Source: Desulfovibrionaceae bacterium
GTDB lineage: Bacteria > Desulfobacterota > Desulfovibrionia > Desulfovibrionales > Desulfovibrionaceae
Length of the DNA: 64,000 nt
Reading direction: 5' to 3'
NCBI GenBank assembly: GCA_009782775.1
Contig: WRIL01000009.1
Location: forward strand, 1 to 64,000
Position 1 is the stretch's first letter. Every line of letters begins with the position of its first letter. The notes beneath the pieces are model-generated. The model was not told the origin of the DNA, did not search any database, and saw only the letters and a program-made list of their open reading frames with translations. The translations under genes and the position numbers were made by a program. Below, in pieces: positions 8,627 to 17,435 of this stretch.

Positions 8627-10076
8627 CTGCCCTCCCGCATAGATTGAGGAGCCCGGCAATGCCCTGCCCGGCCTGACGGATATATTCCTCTTCGCCCAAA
8701 GCGTCTTTTTCCGCTTGGGAAAAAAGGCTCAGAGGCAGATTGACCAGCGCGGGATCCGAGCGCACCGCGTACTCTCGCTCTAATTCCCCGGCAAAATACC
8801 TATTCTGGAAATCGGCGAATTTCAGCATGTGGGCGGTGGAATCCAGCACGGCGTATTCGCCTCCTCCAACCAAGCCCAAATCCAGGGCCGCCCTTAACCC
8901 GGCCAGGCTTTCTCCGCCCTGGGTGCAGGCGATATGTCCGTGGCGGTTGGCCAGAAGCATGGAGTCCATAATATCCTGCTCCGCAACCCGGATCACCTGG
9001 AAGGCAGAGTCCCCGGCGACGCGACGGTATTCCACGGCCAGACGGCGCACCCGCGGAAAGGAAACCGGGGCGCCGATCATGGCGGCCTGGGCCACACTGG
9101 ATCTGACCCGTACCGGGAAAAATTCTTTTTCCCCGCTCTCGTAATAGCGGCACAACGGGTCGGCATGGGCCGACTGCACCCCGAAGATGCGCGGAAGGTT
9201 GCTGATGATGTCCAGTGTATGCAATTTGAGAAATCCGCTGAGCACGGCGGTGATGTTGCCGGCATTGCCGATGGGCACAAAAATACACAGCCCTTCCATG
9301 TTCCAGTCATGCCATTGGGCTATCTCGTAGGCGTAAGATTCCTGCCCCAGAATACGCCAGGCGTTTTTGGAATTGAGCAACGCCACCCGATAATGCCCGG
9401 CCAAATATTCCACCACTTTCATGCAGTCGTCGAATACGCCGGGCAATTCCAATACCCTTGCTCCACTGCCCAGGGGTTGGGCCAGTTGCAAGGCGGTTAC
9501 CTTACCCTTGGGCAGAAGCACCACGGATTTGACGGGTTCGCCGAGGTGGGCGGCATACATGGCCGCGGCGGCGGAAGTATCGCCGGTGGAAGCGCAGACC
9601 GCCAGCACCTCCGTCCAGCCGTGTTTGCGGATCATCGCCTTCAGGTGGCTGAAGGCACAGGCCATGCCGCGGTCTTTGAAGGAGGCGCTGGGGTTCTGCC
9701 CGTCATTCTTGTAGGCAAAAGGCAGGCCGATAATACTCCGCAAAGCCTTGGACGCTTCCACTTCCGGGGTATGCCCTTCACCCAGGCAGACGAGGTCTTC
9801 CGGCTCCAGCGCCGGGGCCATGAGTTCATAGTACCGGAAAATGCCCCGGGCCAGAGGGGTTTTTTCTCCGGCGCGCCGGTCAAAAACCTCCCTCCAGGCC
9901 GCTCCATCCATACGGCGCAGCTTGTCAAAATCCGCATCCCGCAACAGAAACGTTCCCCCGCAGGCCGAACAGGCGTATAAAAGTTCATCGGCTCCCCGGC
10001 TCTGTCCACAATCCAGGCAATAATACTCCATTTTGCCCCGATAGTCCGGAAAAAACGGGGCGATGGCTCCGCTCAT
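8619..10076 (-). CDS. thrC: Threonine synthase
   Basis: A pyridoxal-phosphate enzyme converting O-phosphohomoserine to threonine. After a short N-terminal zinc-ribbon-like segment with two Cys pairs (YYCLDCGQ, YACSACGG) typical of one class of threonine synthases, the PLP-lysine region reads GQNPSASFKDRGM (about residue 126). CASTGDTSAAAAMYA provides substrate and phosphate binding, and GNAGNITAV contacts the cofactor phosphate. Length is 485 residues. It overlaps the genes on both sides (4 bases upstream as ATGA, 8 bases downstream), suggesting coupled translation. Confidence 0.95.
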   Translation of the reverse strand: MSGAIAPFFPDYRGKMEYYCLDCGQSRGADELLYACSACGGTFLLRDADFDKLRRMDGAAWREVFDRRAGEKTPLARGIFRYYELMAPALEPEDLVCLGEGHTPEVEASKALRSIIGLPFAYKNDGQNPSASFKDRGMACAFSHLKAMIRKHGWTEVLAVCASTGDTSAAAAMYAAHLGEPVKSVVLLPKGKVTALQLAQPLGSGARVLELPGVFDDCMKVVEYLAGHYRVALLNSKNAWRILGQESYAYEIAQWHDWNMEGLCIFVPIGNAGNITAVLSGFLKLHTLDIISNLPRIFGVQSAHADPLCRYYESGEKEFFPVRVRSSVAQAAMIGAPVSFPRVRRLAVEYRRVAGDSAFQVIRVAEQDIMDSMLLANRHGHIACTQGGESLAGLRAALDLGLVGGGEYAVLDSTAHMLKFADFQNRYFAGELEREYAVRSDPALVNLPLSLFSQAEKDALGEEEYIRQAGQGIAGLLNLCGRADG

Positions 10077-11017
10077 AGTGGCGTATCCCCCATGGCGCCC
10101 ATGGCGACCTGCATGAGTTGCACCACTATTATAAAGGTCAGCACCAAGAGGGGAGTCACCGAAAGGACGGTTTTAGACCAACTCAGACGACAAGCCCGGC
10201 GCATGCCCAAGAAGAGCAGGACGGTGGAAAGAATCCAGGCCAGCCAGGGACCAATCATGGGCAACACGATGAACAGCATGGGCATCCTGGAGTAGGCGAA
10301 TACCTTGAAGGTCAGGCGGAAACTGGCCTCTTTCGGGGCAATGAGGCGGACGGTGCAATAAATGACCAGACTGCCTATAAACTGATAAAGGCTAATCTGC
10401 GCCAAAATAAGGCCGACAAATTCCGGCAGCCCCACATGACTCACCAAGCTGACTATTTCTCCGGTTCCCGGCGCCTGTATGGTCACCTGGTCGATGTTCA
10501 TAATCATGCTGACGATGAAGGGCGCGTTGCACAAAAGCAGGAAGAGCCAGGACGGCAAAATGGAACTGAAAGGGTTCAGGCCAGCAAAAAAAGTGCGGTT
10601 GTCTTTAGCGAGCAGCACCAAGGTGCGCCAAAAACCCGAAAAACGCAGGAAGCCTCCCGGACATTCCCAAGGAGCGCTACCTCCCGGCGAGAGCAACGTG
10701 GTTCTCCCTCCGCCCGCGGAACGCTGGTAGGCCCGGCTGGCTTTTCGGGCGTTTTCCCCATCCCTTTCACGGTCTCCAGGTATTTCTTTTTCATCCCCGG
10801 CGCTCATTTCTTCCATGCTGGCCCAAATTTCTTCTTCCTCCGGCTTTTGCGCGGGCCGACTTTTGCGCTGCGCGGCCCGTACAGAAGCCTCCGGGGGATC
10901 CGCCCGAAAACGAAAACGCACCCCGCATTTGGGACAAGTAGCGAAGGAGGCGGACGCAGGGATGGCAGTTTCAGACATTTCGCGGACGAAGCCGCATTCA
11001 GGACATTGTATGCGCAT
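10073..11017 (-). CDS. Zinc-ribbon plus Yip1-domain membrane protein
   Basis: The first about 40 residues are an MJ0042-type zinc ribbon (CPECGFV ... CPKCGVRFRFR), followed by about 80 charged, low-complexity residues and then a Yip1-like domain with about five membrane segments (residues about 155-310). Such proteins are common in Deltaproteobacteria and have no established role. The start follows flxA by 21 bp, and the stop overlaps thrC by 4 bases, so it bridges the Flx-Hdr cluster and the biosynthetic genes. Confidence 0.8.
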   Translation of the reverse strand: MRIQCPECGFVREMSETAIPASASFATCPKCGVRFRFRADPPEASVRAAQRKSRPAQKPEEEEIWASMEEMSAGDEKEIPGDRERDGENARKASRAYQRSAGGGRTTLLSPGGSAPWECPGGFLRFSGFWRTLVLLAKDNRTFFAGLNPFSSILPSWLFLLLCNAPFIVSMIMNIDQVTIQAPGTGEIVSLVSHVGLPEFVGLILAQISLYQFIGSLVIYCTVRLIAPKEASFRLTFKVFAYSRMPMLFIVLPMIGPWLAWILSTVLLFLGMRRACRLSWSKTVLSVTPLLVLTFIIVVQLMQVAMGAMGDTPL

Positions 11018-11038
11018 GGCCGGAATTCCACCCGTTCA

Positions 11039-11905
11039 TCAAAGTTCGTTGACCATACTCTTGAGCTGGGCGTAGGTGAAAACCGGGCCATCAACGCAGA
11101 CGTATTTCTCGCCGATGTTGCAGCGTCCGCAGATGCCGATGCCGCACTTCATGCGCTTTTCCAGGGTGGTGATGATCTGTTCCGGGACAAAGCCCAATTT
11201 TTCCAAGGCTTGTAAAGTAAACCTGATCATGATGGGCGGGCCGCAGGTGACGGCCACGGTATTCTCCGGGCTGGGCTTAAGCTCGGTCAGCACATTGGGG
11301 ATGAGCCCCACTCGGTGTTCCCAGCCTTCAGCCGGGGAATCAATGGTCAGGACCGTGCGCATGTCCTTGCGCTTGAGCCAGTCTTCCCGATCTTCGGCAT
11401 AGGAAAAATCCTGGGGGCTACGTGCGCCGTAAAGCAGGGTGATGTCCCCGTAGTCCGTGCGGTTATCCAGCATATAAAGCAGGAGCGTGCGCATTGGAGC
11501 CATGCCGATGCCTCCGCCGATAAAGACCAGATTCTTGCCTTTGAGTTCCTTATACGGAAAGGAATTGCCCAACGGGGCGCGCAGGCCGATCTTGTCGCCC
11601 GGCAAGAGGCCGTGCAGGGCGCTGGTCACTTCTCCGGCGCGCATTACGCTGAATTGCAGATAGTCTTTGCGGGTGGGGGAAGAATTGATCACAAAGGTGG
11701 ATTCGCCCACACCGAAGAGGGAAAGCTGTCCAAGCTGTCCAGGTTCAAAGCTGAACTTGGCCCAAGCCTGTTCATCATCCAGGCGGAGGCGGAAGCTTTT
11801 GATATTGTGGGTTTCCTGGATCACCTCCAGCACTGTGGCCACCTGGGGCAGATACGGGTTGGGGGCGGAAGGCTCGAAAACGGGACGCCGGGCGGTATCA
11901 GGCAT
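11039..11905 (-). CDS. flxA: FlxA: FAD/NAD(P)H-binding oxidoreductase subunit
   Basis: A 288-residue ferredoxin-NADP-reductase-like flavoprotein. The FAD region includes GESTFVINSSP, the NAD(P) motif is GGGIGMAPMRTLL, the substrate loop is VTCGPPIMI, and a C-terminal [2Fe-2S] motif reads CGIGICGRCNIGEKYVC as in dihydroorotate dehydrogenase electron-transfer subunits. In the described FlxABCD-HdrABC complex this subunit exchanges electrons with NAD(H), feeding a flavin-bifurcating HdrA. It overlaps flxB by 8 bases and is the last gene of the seven-gene cluster. Confidence 0.9.
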   Translation of the reverse strand: MPDTARRPVFEPSAPNPYLPQVATVLEVIQETHNIKSFRLRLDDEQAWAKFSFEPGQLGQLSLFGVGESTFVINSSPTRKDYLQFSVMRAGEVTSALHGLLPGDKIGLRAPLGNSFPYKELKGKNLVFIGGGIGMAPMRTLLLYMLDNRTDYGDITLLYGARSPQDFSYAEDREDWLKRKDMRTVLTIDSPAEGWEHRVGLIPNVLTELKPSPENTVAVTCGPPIMIRFTLQALEKLGFVPEQIITTLEKRMKCGIGICGRCNIGEKYVCVDGPVFTYAQLKSMVNEL

Positions 11906-13103
11906 GGCTGGCCTCCTTGCCGCGCTTGGCTGCGCCTGGTTTGGCCGCTACGGGCTTGGATGTCGCGGGTTTGTTTACTTTGGGTTTAGCCGCCGGCCTG
12001 ACCGTTGCCGGCGCAGTGGTTTCGGGCTTGCCCGCTGCCGGCCGGGACAGAGCCAGGGCCTTGGTCAGCACAGCGCGGATATCCAGCCGCGAAGGGCAGC
12101 TCTTGATGCACCGGCCGCACCCCACACAGGCATTACGGGTTTGGTACAGCTCCGGGTAATAGGAAAACTTATGCCCGATGCGGTTTTTCAGACGCGCGGC
12201 CTTGTCCTGGCGGGGATTGTGCCCGCTGGCTTCCTGCGTATAAAGGGAAAACATGCAGGCATCCCAGCTACGCAGGCGCACGCCCTTTTCCCCGACCGCC
12301 TCGTCCGTGATGTTGAAACAATAGCAGGTCGGACAGAGATGGGTGCAGACGCCGCAGGAAAGACAAGACGCGGCTTCGGCCTGCCAGAAAGCGGCGTTGT
12401 CAAAAAGGGCGCGCAGAGCCTCCTGGGCTCCTTGCATATCCGCGCCCGGTCCCAAGGTTTTTTCCGCCGCCTGCCAAGCGCTTTGGGCGGCTTCCATCTG
12501 TTCTTTGCCGGCGGAGAGAAGCAGCTTGGAATCCAAAACCTCTTCCCCTTGGGGGGTCAGGGGCTGGAGCAGGAAACCCTCCTGAATCTCGGTGGCCAGG
12601 ACATCCAACCCTTCGGTGGAAGAAGGAGAGCCCCCCACCCAGTGACAGAAACAGGTGGTCAGCGCCCTGGAACAGGCTCTGGCAATAAGCACGGTCTGGG
12701 AACGCCGGCGCAGATAATAACTATCCCCGGCCTGCCCTTTGACGCCTGCGTACACCGGATCAAGAACCAAGAAACCTCTGGCGTCACAAGGCGGCAGTCC
12801 GAAAACCAAGTTGGGGCCGTCGGCGTCCGGCACTTGCAGTTCCAGACTTTTCTGTCCAGTCTGATCCGGGTCCGGCTTCCGCAGGAAGCGCAAAAGGGGT
12901 TCGGAACGCGGAAAAATAACACGCTTGGCGGACTCCGTGGGTTTTCTGTTAAGTTCCGGTTGTCGCGCTTCCGGCAGGTAAACCACGGCTCCGCTGTCTT
13001 CCTGCCCTGCCCGCCGAGGCGTCCAGACCCGGAAACGGGCGGCCAACTCGGCCAGCCAATCATCCAGTTGGGCGCGGGGTATGAATTTGCCTTGCATGTC
13101 CAT
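11898..13103 (-). CDS. flxB: FlxB: iron-sulfur subunit with Pro/Ala/Lys-rich tail
   Basis: A 401-residue 4Fe-4S dicluster protein of the hydrogenase/sulfhydrogenase beta-subunit type. The two cluster motifs are CLSCGVCTHLCPTC and CVGCGRCIKSCP in the second half, and it should relay electrons between FlxA and the rest of the complex. The start is ATG 13103, whose A is shared with the flxC stop (TAATG). The last about 43 residues (about 11901-12026) are low-complexity Pro/Ala/Lys/Thr, which is not part of the family fold and looks disordered. Confidence 0.87.
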   Translation of the reverse strand: MDMQGKFIPRAQLDDWLAELAARFRVWTPRRAGQEDSGAVVYLPEARQPELNRKPTESAKRVIFPRSEPLLRFLRKPDPDQTGQKSLELQVPDADGPNLVFGLPPCDARGFLVLDPVYAGVKGQAGDSYYLRRRSQTVLIARACSRALTTCFCHWVGGSPSSTEGLDVLATEIQEGFLLQPLTPQGEEVLDSKLLLSAGKEQMEAAQSAWQAAEKTLGPGADMQGAQEALRALFDNAAFWQAEAASCLSCGVCTHLCPTCYCFNITDEAVGEKGVRLRSWDACMFSLYTQEASGHNPRQDKAARLKNRIGHKFSYYPELYQTRNACVGCGRCIKSCPSRLDIRAVLTKALALSRPAAGKPETTAPATVRPAAKPKVNKPATSKPVAAKPGAAKRGKEASHA

Positions 13104-14062
13104 TACCAAGCCTTTTCCTTGATGGTACGCTCTTCCACCTGGAAGGTGAGCAGAGGCGGCCGGGTTTCGGGATCCAGTCCGGCGGAGTGTCCGAAAAGTC
13201 CCTCCACGGCCCGGCTCAGGGCGCGTTTGAGCAGAAGCACCGGGATGCCCGCCGGGCAGGCCCGCTGGCATTCGCCGCAACCGGTGCAACGCCCGGCCAG
13301 GTGCAGGGCGTGGGTCACCTGGAACAAGAGCTTGTCACTTACGCCGTCAGCTTGGGTCAGCCAGTGTGGGTCACGGCTGGAAGCCACACAGTGGTCACGG
13401 CATACACATAGCGGACAGGCATTGCGGCAGGCATAACAGCGGACGCAGCGGGACATCTCCTTTTCCCAGAAAGAGAAACGATCTTCCAGGCTCATGGTCT
13501 CAAGAGCGGCCAAATCCTTAAATTCGTCATCGTTTCCGGCCGCCTTTTCCCCGGCGAAATGGTCTGAAAAAACGGCGTTCGGATGGGCGCAGCGCAGACA
13601 TTTGTCGGCCTTGATCTCAGCGAGGGGCAAAACCAGTTCCCGGCCGGCCATGGTGATCCGCAGTTCCTTTTCGCCGTAAACCGCTTTTTCCGCTTCTCCG
13701 GGTTCGCCATGCGGAGCCAGGCGGGCGGCGATCTTGCCCATATCGGCCACTCCGGCGCAGGGGAAACCGATGATCCGCACCTCCTCCCTGGCGATCAGTT
13801 TTTCAGCGAGGAGTTGGGCAACGGATCTGGAGTCACAGCCCTTGACCACCAGAGCGACCTTTTTGCCTTTATATTCCGGCAAATAAAGGGCGGTATTCTG
13901 CGTGGCCATGGGGCCTGCCAGGAAATTATCCACTTCCTCCGGCCGGCGCATGAAATACGGGGAGGCGCACAAAAGATCCGGCCCCGGCCCCCAGCCGATG
14001 ACGCAGTCCACCTGGGGCAAAAGCCCCAGGATGATTTTCTTGAGTTCTTCTTGCACGGCCAA
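13103..14062 (-). CDS. flxC: FlxC: 4Fe-4S ferredoxin-like subunit
   Basis: A coenzyme F420-hydrogenase beta/FlxC-like protein of 319 residues. The N-terminal part carries single Cys motifs (VKGCDSR, GFPCAG, CLRCAHPN), and the C-terminal half has two 4Fe-4S motifs, CVRCYACRNACP and CTGCGECQRACP. I chose TTG 14062 because AAGGAG lies 7 bases upstream of it; the longer frame from 14083 would place that site inside the gene. It follows flxD by 27 bp and overlaps flxB by one base. Confidence 0.87.
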   Translation of the reverse strand: MAVQEELKKIILGLLPQVDCVIGWGPGPDLLCASPYFMRRPEEVDNFLAGPMATQNTALYLPEYKGKKVALVVKGCDSRSVAQLLAEKLIAREEVRIIGFPCAGVADMGKIAARLAPHGEPGEAEKAVYGEKELRITMAGRELVLPLAEIKADKCLRCAHPNAVFSDHFAGEKAAGNDDEFKDLAALETMSLEDRFSFWEKEMSRCVRCYACRNACPLCVCRDHCVASSRDPHWLTQADGVSDKLLFQVTHALHLAGRCTGCGECQRACPAGIPVLLLKRALSRAVEGLFGHSAGLDPETRPPLLTFQVEERTIKEKAW

Positions 14063-14089
14063 AGTCAGTCTCCTTATTATCAAATTGCT

Positions 14090-14566
14090 TCAACCGGCGG
14101 ATTCACGCAGCCATTCAAGCTCAGGCGCTCCGGGCAAGCGGCGGGCCGGCCCCAGGCTGTGGATTTGCTCGGTGAATTTGCTGACCACCATTTGCCAGCG
14201 TTGCCCTTCCGAGGCCGAAACCCAAGTGTATTCAAAGCGGCGGGGGTCAACTCCCAGGACGGGCAAAAGCTGCTTGAAGACTTCCAGCCTGCGCCGGGCA
14301 TAAAAATTACCCTCGGCATAATGGCAATCCCTAGGGTGGCAGCCGGAAACCAGCACCCCGTCCGCGCCCTGTAGCAAAGCCTTGGCGATGAACAGGGGAT
14401 TGGTCCGTCCAGAACAGGGCAGGCGGATAATACGCAAATCCGTGGGCTGGATGAAACGTCCCACCCCGGCGGTATCAGCCCCGCCGTAAGAACACCAGTT
14501 GCACAGAAAACCCACGATGCGCAGTTCAGGGGCAGCCGCGCCGGAAACAGTGGAACTTACGGACAT
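14090..14566 (-). CDS. flxD: FlxD: MvhD-like [2Fe-2S] electron-transfer subunit
   Basis: A 158-residue MvhD/HdrA-partner protein. Family cysteines are present in FLCNWCSYGGAD, LPCSGRTNP and SGCHPRDCHY. In methanogens MvhD passes electrons from hydrogenase to HdrA; here it should connect the NADH-linked Flx subunits to HdrA. Its start overlaps the hdrA stop by 10 bases. The first 15 residues are Ser/Ala-rich and variable. Confidence 0.9.
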   Translation of the reverse strand: MSVSSTVSGAAAPELRIVGFLCNWCSYGGADTAGVGRFIQPTDLRIIRLPCSGRTNPLFIAKALLQGADGVLVSGCHPRDCHYAEGNFYARRRLEVFKQLLPVLGVDPRRFEYTWVSASEGQRWQMVVSKFTEQIHSLGPARRLPGAPELEWLRESAG

Positions 14567-16515
14567 AAGAGGGCCTCCACTTCAGCCAGAACCTGGTTAT
14601 CCGTGAAATGGGAAAGCTGGATGGCTCCCTGCGGGCAGGTAGCGTTGCACAACCCGCAGCCTTGGCAGACGGCTTCCAGTACTTCGGCCTTGCTCTGACC
14701 GCGCAGGTCCGCTTCACGGATGGCCTGGAAGGGGCATACCTGAATACATTTGCCGCAGCCAATGCAGCGCTTGATGTCCACCTGGGCGGTCTGGGGGTCG
14801 CTTTCCAGCATATCGCGGGAGAGCAGCGCAAGCGTCTTGGCCGCGGCCGCGCTCCCCTGGCTCACGGAGAAAGGGATATCCTTGAGCCCCTGACAGGATC
14901 CGGCCAGAAAAACCCCGGCGGTATTAGTTTCCACGGGTTTGAGCTTTGGATGCCCTTCCAGGAAGAAGCCGAAGGAATCATAGGAAATACGCAGTTTTTC
15001 CGCCAGTCCGGCCGCCTCGCGCGAACCCTCGCCGCCCACGGCCAGAACCACCAGGTCCGCCTCCACCTCCACCTGGCTCCCCAGCAATGTATCCGCCCCG
15101 CGCACCACCAGCTTGTTCCCCCTGGGATAAACCTGGGAAACCCGGCCGCGGACGTACTGCGCCCCGTACTCCTCCTGGGCCCGCCGGGTGAATTCGTCGT
15201 AACCCTTGCCCGGTGAACGTATGTCCATATAAAAAACATAGCTTTGAGAATCCGGAATATGGTCCCTGGTCATGATGGCCTGTTTGGCCGTGTACATGCA
15301 GCAGAAACCGGAACAGTAAGGCCGGCCTATGGAAGGATCGCGGGAGGCCACGCACTGGATGAAGACGACACTTTTGGGTTCTTCTCCGTTGGACGGACGC
15401 TTGATATGCCCGCCAAAGGGACCGGAGGCCGAAAGCATGCGTTCGTATTGCAGGGAAGTGATCACATCGGCATAGCGGCCCGCGCCGTATTCGCCGTAAA
15501 CCGTCCAGTCCGCCAGATCATAACCGGTGGCCGCCACAATGGCCCCGACCTGGATGGTGACCAGTTCGTCCTGCTGCTCGTGGTTGATGGCTCCGGTGGG
15601 GCAGAACTTGGCGCAGATCCCGCACTTTTTGCCCTGGAACTGGCGGCAGTCCTCGGCGCGGATCACCGCTTTCTTGGGAATGGCCTGCGGAAACGGGATA
15701 TTGATGGCTGCTGCGCTTCCCAGACCCTCGTTAAAGCGATCAAAGTTTTTCTTGCTGGGGCATTTTTCAATACAAAGGCCGCAGCCTGTGCATTTATCCC
15801 AGTCAACGTAAGCGGCCTTCTTGCGAATGACCACCTCGAAGTTACCCACATATCCGCTCACCGATTCAATTTCAGAATAGGCATAAAGAGTAATGCGCTC
15901 GTGCTGGGCAACATCCACCATGCGCGGCCCCAGGATGCAACTGGAACAGTCCACGGTGGGGAAGGTTTTGTCCAGTTTGGACATCTTCCCGCCGATGGAC
16001 GGCTCGCGTTCCACCAGCACCACCTCAAGCCCGGCCTCGGCGCAGTCCAGGGAGGCCTGGATGCCGGCCACTCCCCCGCCGATGACCAACGCCCTGCGGG
16101 TGGCCGGCAGTTTTCTGGGGATCAGGGCGCGGTTCAGGCGCAGCTTCTCCACAGCCATGCGCACCAGCTCGATGGCCTTGACGGTGTTGGGCCCCTGGTC
16201 ACGCCCAATCCAGGAGACATGCTCCCGGATATTGGCCATTTCAAACATGTAACGGTTCAACCCGGCCCGTTCAACCGTGCGGCGAAAGGTCGCCTCATGC
16301 ATGCGCGGGGAACAGGAGGCCACCACCACCCCGCTAAGGGCATATTTTTTAACGGCCTCCTCGATGGCCTGCTGCCCGGGCTCGGAACAGGCATACATGG
16401 CATCCGTGGCATAAACCACCTCGGCCATCCGACCGGCGGTTTCGGCCACTTTTTTCACGTCCACGGTGGCGGCGATATTGCTGCCGCAATGACAGATGAA
16501 TACGCCGATCTTCAT
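14557..16515 (-). CDS. hdrA: HdrA-like flavin iron-sulfur subunit (heterodisulfide reductase A)
   Basis: The FAD-containing hub of Hdr complexes, thought to perform flavin-based electron bifurcation. In order, the 652 residues hold an N-terminal ICHCGSNIA motif, the FAD-binding GGGVAGIQASLDCAEAG (about residue 148), CSSCILGPRM, a first ferredoxin motif CTGCGLCIEKCP, a CGICAKFCPTGAI cluster, a Cys cluster VASRDPSIGRPYCSGFCCMY, and a C-terminal two-cluster ferredoxin (CIGCGKCIQVCP, CQGCGLCNATCP). Overlaps of 4 and 10 bases tie it to hdrB and flxD. Confidence 0.95.
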   Translation of the reverse strand: MKIGVFICHCGSNIAATVDVKKVAETAGRMAEVVYATDAMYACSEPGQQAIEEAVKKYALSGVVVASCSPRMHEATFRRTVERAGLNRYMFEMANIREHVSWIGRDQGPNTVKAIELVRMAVEKLRLNRALIPRKLPATRRALVIGGGVAGIQASLDCAEAGLEVVLVEREPSIGGKMSKLDKTFPTVDCSSCILGPRMVDVAQHERITLYAYSEIESVSGYVGNFEVVIRKKAAYVDWDKCTGCGLCIEKCPSKKNFDRFNEGLGSAAAINIPFPQAIPKKAVIRAEDCRQFQGKKCGICAKFCPTGAINHEQQDELVTIQVGAIVAATGYDLADWTVYGEYGAGRYADVITSLQYERMLSASGPFGGHIKRPSNGEEPKSVVFIQCVASRDPSIGRPYCSGFCCMYTAKQAIMTRDHIPDSQSYVFYMDIRSPGKGYDEFTRRAQEEYGAQYVRGRVSQVYPRGNKLVVRGADTLLGSQVEVEADLVVLAVGGEGSREAAGLAEKLRISYDSFGFFLEGHPKLKPVETNTAGVFLAGSCQGLKDIPFSVSQGSAAAAKTLALLSRDMLESDPQTAQVDIKRCIGCGKCIQVCPFQAIREADLRGQSKAEVLEAVCQGCGLCNATCPQGAIQLSHFTDNQVLAEVEALLCP

Positions 16516-17435
16516 GCCGGGACCTCCTTGGCTGGCTGAGCGGGCACATCGGGTGGACGGATTATCTCTATCTTAGCCAGCGCGGGCTTGGGGTCCGTCA
16601 CCAGCTTGTCCAGCAAAATCTGGTCCTCCGGCAGACCCAGGGCCAGACCCAGAAGCTGGGTATAGTAAAATACCGGCAGATGGAAGTTGAGCCTGACGGC
16701 CGAGCGGATCTGTTTCTGCCGCAGATCCAGATTCATCTGGCAGAGCGGACAGGCCACGACCAAGGCATCCGCGCCCATGGAGCAGGCCAGTTCCAGAATG
16801 CGCCCGCTCAGGCGCGCCACCACGTCGCCCCTGGGGATGCCGAAAGAACCGCCGCAACATTCCACCTTTAAGGGAAAGGGCAACATCCCGGCTCCGGCCG
16901 CTTCCAGCAGGCGATCCATGGAAACGGGGTTTTCCTCGTCGTCAAAACGCATGGACCGGCCCGGCCGGGTCAGCAGACAGCCGTAATAGGCCGCAAGCTT
17001 CAGACCGTGCAGGGGTTTTTTGATTTTTAAGGCCAGACCCTCCGGAGTCACTTCCTCGTAAATAAGCTGCAGTACGGAAAAAGCCCGATGTTTCCGCGCC
17101 AGGGGGCGCATGGTCAGCCTGTCCACTTCCTTCCTGAAGCCCGGATCCCGCATCTGCTCAATGGCGTTATGGGTGTTTTTCAGACAGCTGGGACAGGGGG
17201 TGACGAAGTCATCCAGGCCAAGCTGCTCGGACTGGGCCAAATTACGCGCGGACAGGGCGGCGGAAAGCGCATGATCCACCATGTGCGCTGGGGTGGAACC
17301 GCAACAACTCCAGTCCGGCACGTCCGCAAGGGTAATCCCCAGGGCCGCGCAGAGCGCCCTGGTGGACAGGTCGTACTCTTTGGAAGTGCCGCTGCCGGAA
17401 CAGCCGGAATAATAGGCGTAGGTTTTCGCGCTCAT
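16512..17435 (-). CDS. hdrB: HdrB-like heterodisulfide reductase subunit B
   Basis: The subunit that carries the noncubane 4Fe-4S clusters at the disulfide-reducing site. Both CCG domains are visible: the first with YYSGCSGSG, DWSCCGSTPAH and TPCPSC, the second with YYGCLL, KVECCGGSFG and VACPLCQ. Length is 307 residues, with no membrane segment. The physiological thiol in sulfate reducers is not coenzyme M/B; a DsrC-type protein is often proposed. The ATG overlaps the hdrC stop by 4 bases. Confidence 0.95.
   Translation of the reverse strand: MSAKTYAYYSGCSGSGTSKEYDLSTRALCAALGITLADVPDWSCCGSTPAHMVDHALSAALSARNLAQSEQLGLDDFVTPCPSCLKNTHNAIEQMRDPGFRKEVDRLTMRPLARKHRAFSVLQLIYEEVTPEGLALKIKKPLHGLKLAAYYGCLLTRPGRSMRFDDEENPVSMDRLLEAAGAGMLPFPLKVECCGGSFGIPRGDVVARLSGRILELACSMGADALVVACPLCQMNLDLRQKQIRSAVRLNFHLPVFYYTQLLGLALGLPEDQILLDKLVTDPKPALAKIEIIRPPDVPAQPAKEVPA

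Noticed and set aside
8934-9980. 348-codon plus-strand frame opposite thrC
   Set aside because: Antisense shadow; no motif and no ribosome-binding site.
13104-13289. N-terminal extension of flxB
   Set aside because: The extra 62 codons overlap flxC, have no domain, and the TAATG junction gives a clear start at 13103.
11667-13436. 589-codon plus-strand frame opposite flxA/flxB/flxC
   Set aside because: Runs across three conserved overlapping genes in antisense; low-complexity translation.
15244-16539. 431-codon plus-strand frame opposite hdrA
   Set aside because: Antisense shadow of a conserved flavoprotein gene.
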